Shown here: positions 31,775 through 34,767 of the stretch, piece by piece | How the letters are laid out: every line of letters begins with the position of its first letter | Numbering within the stretch: position 1 is the stretch's first letter | Origin: an uncultured Erysipelotrichaceae bacterium | Lineage (GTDB): Bacteria; Bacillota_I; Bacilli_A; RF39; UBA660 | Length of the DNA: 34,767 bases | Reading direction: 5' to 3' | NCBI GenBank assembly: GCA_902797265.1 | Contig: CADBSF010000033.1 | Span: 1 to 34,767 of the forward strand | The notes under the pieces: model-generated | Database searches by the model: none | The model's input: only the letters and a program-made list of their open reading frames with translations | Told to the model about the DNA's origin: nothing | Position numbers and translations under genes: made by a program

Positions 31775-31851
31775 GTCTGCGTAGCTCAGCTGGATAGAGC
31801 AATCGCCTTCTAAGCGATCGGTCAGGCGTTCGAGTCGCCTCGCGGACACCA
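31775..31851 (+). tRNA. trnR-UCU: tRNA-Arg (anticodon TCT)
   Basis: Complete cloverleaf: acceptor GTCTGCG pairs with CGCGGAC (one G-T pair), D arm GCTC...GAGC, anticodon stem ATCGC/GCGAT with loop CTTCTAA, anticodon TCT at 31809-31811, T loop GTTCGAG, and encoded CCA end (31849-31851) after discriminator A. Reads AGA/AGG, the favoured Arg codons in this AT-rich sequence. Own promoter and terminator. Confidence 0.98.
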
Positions 31852-31861
31852 TTTATGTATT

Positions 31862-31888
31862 AAAACCATTGGAAACAATGGTTTTTTT
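31862..31888 (+). terminator. Terminator after tRNA-Arg
   Basis: AAAACCATTG (31862-31871), loop GAAA, CAATGGTTTT (31876-31885), T to 31888. Confidence 0.88.
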
Positions 31889-31895
31889 ATTTTTT

Positions 31896-31925
31896 TTGAA
31901 TGATTATTTTTAGAAATCATATATT
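31896..31925 (+). promoter_or_regulatory. Possible promoter of the 53-residue protein gene
   Basis: TTGAAT (31896-31901) and TATATT (31920-31925) separated by 18 bases, 22 bases before the ATG at 31948. Confidence 0.4.
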
Positions 31926-31947
31926 ATCTTAGAAAGGTAAGGTAATC

Positions 31948-32109
31948 ATGGAAGAAATAGATTTATTTGAACTATATAGAAATTATATATTTTCTATAGA
32001 AGAAAGAAAAGAATATGGAGATCAATATGGAGATACTGAAGAAATTCTAAGTATATATGAAAAGAAGTTAGAAAAAGTTTTGAAAAAAGAAAATAGAGAA
32101 AAATGCTAG
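31948..32109 (+). CDS. Small charged protein of 53 residues, unknown function
   Basis: ATG 31948 with AAGGT upstream opens a 53-codon frame ending in TAG. The product begins MEEIDLFELYRNY and is rich in Glu, Lys and Tyr, with a likely helix (EEILSIYEKKLEKVLKKE). No signal peptide, membrane segment or known motif. A promoter-like sequence upstream and its independent position between tRNA-Arg and the glycosyltransferase gene support it being real, but this is a weak call. Confidence 0.45.
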   Translation: MEEIDLFELYRNYIFSIEERKEYGDQYGDTEEILSIYEKKLEKVLKKENREKC

Positions 32110-32155
32110 ATTTTTATCATTGAATAATTTATAATAAGAGTAGGAGACTGATAGA

Positions 32156-33163
32156 ATGAAAGTATTATTATATACAGAAAAAGAAAAAAGTGTTAGGAAA
32201 AGTGGTTTGGGAAAAGCTATTGAGCATCAAAAAACTGCTTTAACTTATGAAGGGATTCAGTGGACAACGAATCCTAATGATGATTATGATATTATGCATA
32301 TCAATACCTGGTTCTTAAAGTCTCATAGAATGGCTAAGAAAGCTAAGAAAGCGGGTAAAAAAATTGTCTATCATGCTCATTCAACGGAAGAAGATTATAG
32401 AAATGGATTTATTTTTTCAAAATCAACATCAAAAATAATCAAATGGTGGCTAATAAAGTGTTATAGTTTAGGAGATATCATTGTAACTCCAACACCATAT
32501 TCAAAAAGATTATTAGAAGGTTATAAAGGATTAGAAAAGAAAAAAATAGTGGCTATTTCAAATGGAATCGATTTAAGTTTATTTCAAAAAGATGAAGTAG
32601 CAGGAGAAAGATTTAGAACAAAGTATGGATACAGCAAAGAAGATAAAGTTATTATCGGAATTGGTTTATATATTCGAAGAAAAGGAATTGTAGATTTTGT
32701 AGAACTTGCCAAAAGAATGCCAGAATATAAATTTATATGGTTTGGTTATAGTTCTTTAAAAGCAGCTACTAAAGATGTAAGACGTGCTGTAAACACAAAA
32801 CTACCAAATCTTACTTGGGCAGGATATGTAGAACAAGAAGTGATTAAAGAAGCAATGAGTGGGGCAGATTTATATTTGTTCCCAACTTTAGAAGAAACAG
32901 AGGGAATTCCAATTATAGAAGCATGTGCTTGTAAACAAAATGCCATTATTCGAGATATTCCTATATTTGAAGGATGGCTTGAAGATGGTGTAAATGTTTA
33001 TAAAGCAAAAGATGTAGATGAATTTGAAAAGAAAATAAAAGATTTCTTTGATGGCAAACTACCTAGTTTAGTAGAAGAAGCTTATAACGTAGCCCTAGAA
33101 AGAGATATTAAAACGATAGGAAAAAAACTAAAAGAAGTTTATGAATACGTATTAAAAGATTAA
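32156..33163 (+). CDS. GT4-family glycosyltransferase, probable glycolipid alpha-glucosyltransferase
   Basis: A 335-residue GT-B enzyme without signal peptide. The N-terminal domain has the acceptor-side SGLGKAIEHQ (16-25) and VYHAHSTEEDYRNGF; the C-terminal domain has SNGIDLSLF, GLYIRRKG and the nucleotide-sugar motif EETEGIPIIE (E-X7-E). The N-terminal pattern resembles Gram-positive LafB/BgsA/CpoA-type enzymes that add a second glucose to glucosyl-diacylglycerol, the lipoteichoic acid anchor; that role is inferred. GTAGGAG lies 9 bases before the ATG; TATAAT at 32130-32135 may be its -10. Confidence 0.85.
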   Translation: MKVLLYTEKEKSVRKSGLGKAIEHQKTALTYEGIQWTTNPNDDYDIMHINTWFLKSHRMAKKAKKAGKKIVYHAHSTEEDYRNGFIFSKSTSKIIKWWLIKCYSLGDIIVTPTPYSKRLLEGYKGLEKKKIVAISNGIDLSLFQKDEVAGERFRTKYGYSKEDKVIIGIGLYIRRKGIVDFVELAKRMPEYKFIWFGYSSLKAATKDVRRAVNTKLPNLTWAGYVEQEVIKEAMSGADLYLFPTLEETEGIPIIEACACKQNAIIRDIPIFEGWLEDGVNVYKAKDVDEFEKKIKDFFDGKLPSLVEEAYNVALERDIKTIGKKLKEVYEYVLKD

Positions 33164-33184
33164 TGAAACAATCATTAATCTTTT
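33154..33184. terminator. Bidirectional terminator between the convergent GT4 and rodA genes
   Basis: Perfect 13-bp stem AAAAGATTAATGA (33154-33166) with TCATTAATCTTTT (33172-33184), loop AACAA. Because the stem begins with A and ends with T it works on both strands. It includes the stop codons of both neighbouring genes. Confidence 0.88.
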
Positions 33185-34313
33185 AATTATGCCAATAAGT
33201 TTTTCTTTTCTTGATTGAAATATTTAATAATATTCCTACAAGAATCATATAAGATAATAAGCTACTACCTCCATAAGAAACAAAAGGAAGAGTAATTCCT
33301 GTGATAGGGAATAAACCAATGGTCATTCCAATATTTTGTACTTGTTGAAATAGAAGCATTCCTATAATACCTGCAACAATAAACCGGTCTCTATCTTCTT
33401 TTCTCATTTTAGAAAGCTTTAATATTTGAATATCTAAATATAGAATAATTCCAATTAAGATACAAACACCAATAAAACCAAAATTACTAGCAAAAACAGC
33501 AAAGATAAAATCAGTAGAAGACTCTGGAAAATAAATAGGAGTTTGATTAAAACCATGTCCTGTTAAACCTGCAGAACCAATTGCCGCAAGAGCATTCTCA
33601 AGTTGTAAACCAGATCCTTGATGCCAATTAAAGATACGATCAAATCGGTAATATAGGCTGGTTCCAAAAAGAGAAATAAAAGTTTTTTCTTTAAAGAAAT
33701 ATAAATAAAAGATTCCTCCTACAATACAAGAAACAACTATCGTTGCGGAAAGAAACCAGCGAAGTCTTAGACCACTAACAAACATCATAGAAAGATATAT
33801 GATTAAATAGATTAAGACAGCTCCAGTATCAGGTTGTAAAAAAGTTAAAATAGAAGGAATGAATACTACCCCTAAAGTTTTTATAATAAAGATAAATTCT
33901 TCCTTACAACTAGGATTTTTATACTTAGACCGAAAATCATAAATCATTGCTCCTAAAGCAAGCATTAAAAATATTTTCATAAATTCACTCGGTTGAATAG
34001 TACCAATTCCTGGTAAAGTAAACCAACATCTACTATTATTAATAGGAGTACCAAAAAATAATAATAAAAGTAAACAAATATTTCCAATCCAATATAGAAT
34101 CCAAGTTTTCTGATAAAGAAACTCATTCTTATAATGATACATAATTCCGACAATAATCCATCCTACCCCATACCAAATAGCTTGCTTTAAACATAGATTT
34201 CCTAAAGATTTAGAAGTATAGGTTAAAGCACTATAAATTGTAATAATACTGATTATGGATAAAAGAATAATAGGTATTAATATCCTGTAATTAATTTTTC
34301 TCATAAACTTCAT
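33183..34313 (-). CDS. rodA: SEDS-family peptidoglycan glycosyltransferase, RodA-like (FtsW/RodA/SpoVE)
   Basis: A 376-residue polytopic membrane protein with about ten segments that polymerises lipid II. Family segments: SRCWFTLPGIGTIQPSEFMKI, LQPDTGAVLIY, AAIGSAGLTGHGFNQ, the catalytic-Asp region STDFIFAVFASNFGFIG and the C-terminal FVSYGGSSLLSYM. Sporulation is present in this organism, so SpoVE or FtsW are alternatives; the WFTLPG and GFNQTPIYFPESSTDFIF context fits RodA best. ATG at 34313 has only a weak GAAAGCGG site; ATG at 34304 is an alternative. Convergent to the GT4 gene and divergent from the 90-residue gene. Confidence 0.88.
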   Translation of the reverse strand: MKFMRKINYRILIPIILLSIISIITIYSALTYTSKSLGNLCLKQAIWYGVGWIIVGIMYHYKNEFLYQKTWILYWIGNICLLLLLFFGTPINNSRCWFTLPGIGTIQPSEFMKIFLMLALGAMIYDFRSKYKNPSCKEEFIFIIKTLGVVFIPSILTFLQPDTGAVLIYLIIYLSMMFVSGLRLRWFLSATIVVSCIVGGIFYLYFFKEKTFISLFGTSLYYRFDRIFNWHQGSGLQLENALAAIGSAGLTGHGFNQTPIYFPESSTDFIFAVFASNFGFIGVCILIGIILYLDIQILKLSKMRKEDRDRFIVAGIIGMLLFQQVQNIGMTIGLFPITGITLPFVSYGGSSLLSYMILVGILLNISIKKRKTYWHN

Positions 34314-34327
34314 CCGCTTTCATTTAT

Positions 34328-34336
34328 ATTATACCA
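34328..34336 (-). promoter_or_regulatory. Extended -10 promoter of rodA
   Basis: On the minus strand TGG-TATAAT (34336-34328), 14 bases before the ATG at 34313; the -35 region is weak. Confidence 0.45.
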
Positions 34337-34387
34337 AATAATATGTCTTTTTATGAGAAAAATACATAGAATATAAAGAGGTGTCAT

Positions 34388-34660
34388 ATGAAAGAATTAC
34401 CTACTTTATATAAGAATGAAAATCTTAACTTAAAAAATCATAATAAAGATTATTGTTATTTAGAAGAAACTACAAGAAAAGATATTTCTCCCGTATTAGA
34501 TTCTATATTAAATACTCCACTAGTTTATCGAATACCAGTAATCATTACAACAAAAGATAACACATTAGTAACAAGAATAGTAAAAGTAGAAGATAATCAT
34601 ATTACTACCATAAATGGAGATATTATTAAATTAGAAGATATTTTAAATATTGAAAAATAA
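34388..34660 (+). CDS. Conserved-looking small protein, unknown function
   Basis: A 90-residue soluble protein without recognisable motif. It contains LEETTRKDISPVL followed by beta-strand-rich segments (RIPVIITTKDNTLVTRIVKV and DNHITTINGDIIKLEDILNI read as two strand groups). AGAGGTG precedes the ATG. It is transcribed divergently from rodA and closed by a terminator, so it is a stand-alone gene. Nothing in the sequence indicates its job. Confidence 0.6.
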   Translation: MKELPTLYKNENLNLKNHNKDYCYLEETTRKDISPVLDSILNTPLVYRIPVIITTKDNTLVTRIVKVEDNHITTINGDIIKLEDILNIEK

Positions 34661-34661
34661 A

Positions 34662-34684
34662 AAAATTGGATTATTTCCAATTTT
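34662..34684 (+). terminator. Terminator after the 90-residue gene
   Basis: AAAATTGGA (34662-34670), loop TTATT, TCCAATTTT (34676-34684). Confidence 0.75.
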
Positions 34685-34693
34685 CAGACTGTT

Positions 34694-34730
34694 GACAAAT
34701 AGGTCTATATTTTGACTTATTTGTCTTTTT
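34694..34730. terminator. Second hairpin at the window end, terminator-like
   Basis: GACAAATAGGTC (34694-34705) pairs with GACTTATTTGTC (34714-34725), with one G-T pair, then five T. It may be a backup terminator of the same gene or the leader/terminator of a gene beyond the window. The last 37 bases hold no recognisable gene. Confidence 0.55.
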
Positions 34731-34767
34731 GTTTGTAAAAATAAAGATATCTAGTATTTCTACTAGA

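Noticed and set aside
34692-34720. TTGACA at 34692-34697 as a promoter -35
   Set aside because: No acceptable -10 lies 16-18 bases downstream (ACTTAT), and the sequence is part of a hairpin.

Overview
The window comes from a very AT-rich, low-GC Gram-positive bacterium, most likely an uncultured member of the Bacilli (Erysipelotrichales/RF39-like gut lineages; this placement is inference). The reasons are: SepF, DivIVA and an Ile T-box close to ileS (the tail of the Bacillota division cluster), spoIIIAH, gerE and gerM sporulation genes, WXG100 proteins, strong AGGAGG/GGTGAT ribosome binding sites, and rho-independent terminators after most transcription units. TGA is used as a stop (for example at 9586-9588 and 31713-31715) and Trp is TGG, so the code is the standard bacterial one and not the Mycoplasma code.

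Layout. 1-83: apparent 3' end of a group II intron cut by the window edge. 144-7772: a very large cyclic beta-1,2-glucan synthase (GT84 + GH189-like + GH94). 7834-11247: six small alpha-helical secreted-type proteins in two transcription units. Five carry the central Trp of the WXG100 family and three carry a YxxxD/E export signal about 40 residues later. One has a Gly-Ser linker and a beta-rich tail, and another carries a C39-like cysteine peptidase domain. No type VII secretion machinery is in the window. 11330-14245: a metabolic/housekeeping operon (degenerate DnaQ-like protein, glucose-6-phosphate isomerase, PAP2 phosphatase, degenerate HAD protein). 14358-18210: RluA-type pseudouridine synthase, GH3 NagZ-like hydrolase, hotdog thioesterase and asparaginyl-tRNA synthetase. 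18275-19629: PP2C phosphatase and a lipoprotein. 19698-22640: HerA-like ATPase, SepF and DivIVA. 22680-27017: an Ile-specific T-box leader controlling a Na+/Ca2+ exchanger-like gene and a type-2 isoleucyl-tRNA synthetase with a rearranged HIGH motif. 27049-27420 (minus): a zinc-ribbon membrane protein gene interrupted by an in-frame stop. 27520-29957: thioredoxin-fold membrane protein, SDR reductase and a PLP-dependent methionine gamma-lyase-like protein. 30012-31715: sporulation cluster spoIIIAH-gerE-gerM with sigma-E/sigma-K-like promoters. 31775-31851: tRNA-Arg(TCT). 31948-33163: a 53-residue protein and a GT4 glycosyltransferase. 33183-34313 (minus): RodA/FtsW-family protein. 34388-34660: a small unknown protein followed by two hairpins at the window end.

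Working together: the envelope theme is strong (cyclic glucan synthase, WXG100 proteins, PAP2, NagZ-like GH3, SepF/DivIVA, GT4 glycolipid-type transferase, RodA), interleaved with translation genes (asnS, ileS, rluA, tRNA-Arg). The points most worth a second look are the swapped GIHH signature in IleRS (known from the literature as a mupirocin hyper-resistance motif), the T-box that places an ion exchanger under isoleucine control, the WXG100 cluster with a C39 peptidase, and the sporulation cluster with its compartment-type promoters. All gene functions here are read from motifs and family knowledge; no database search was possible.
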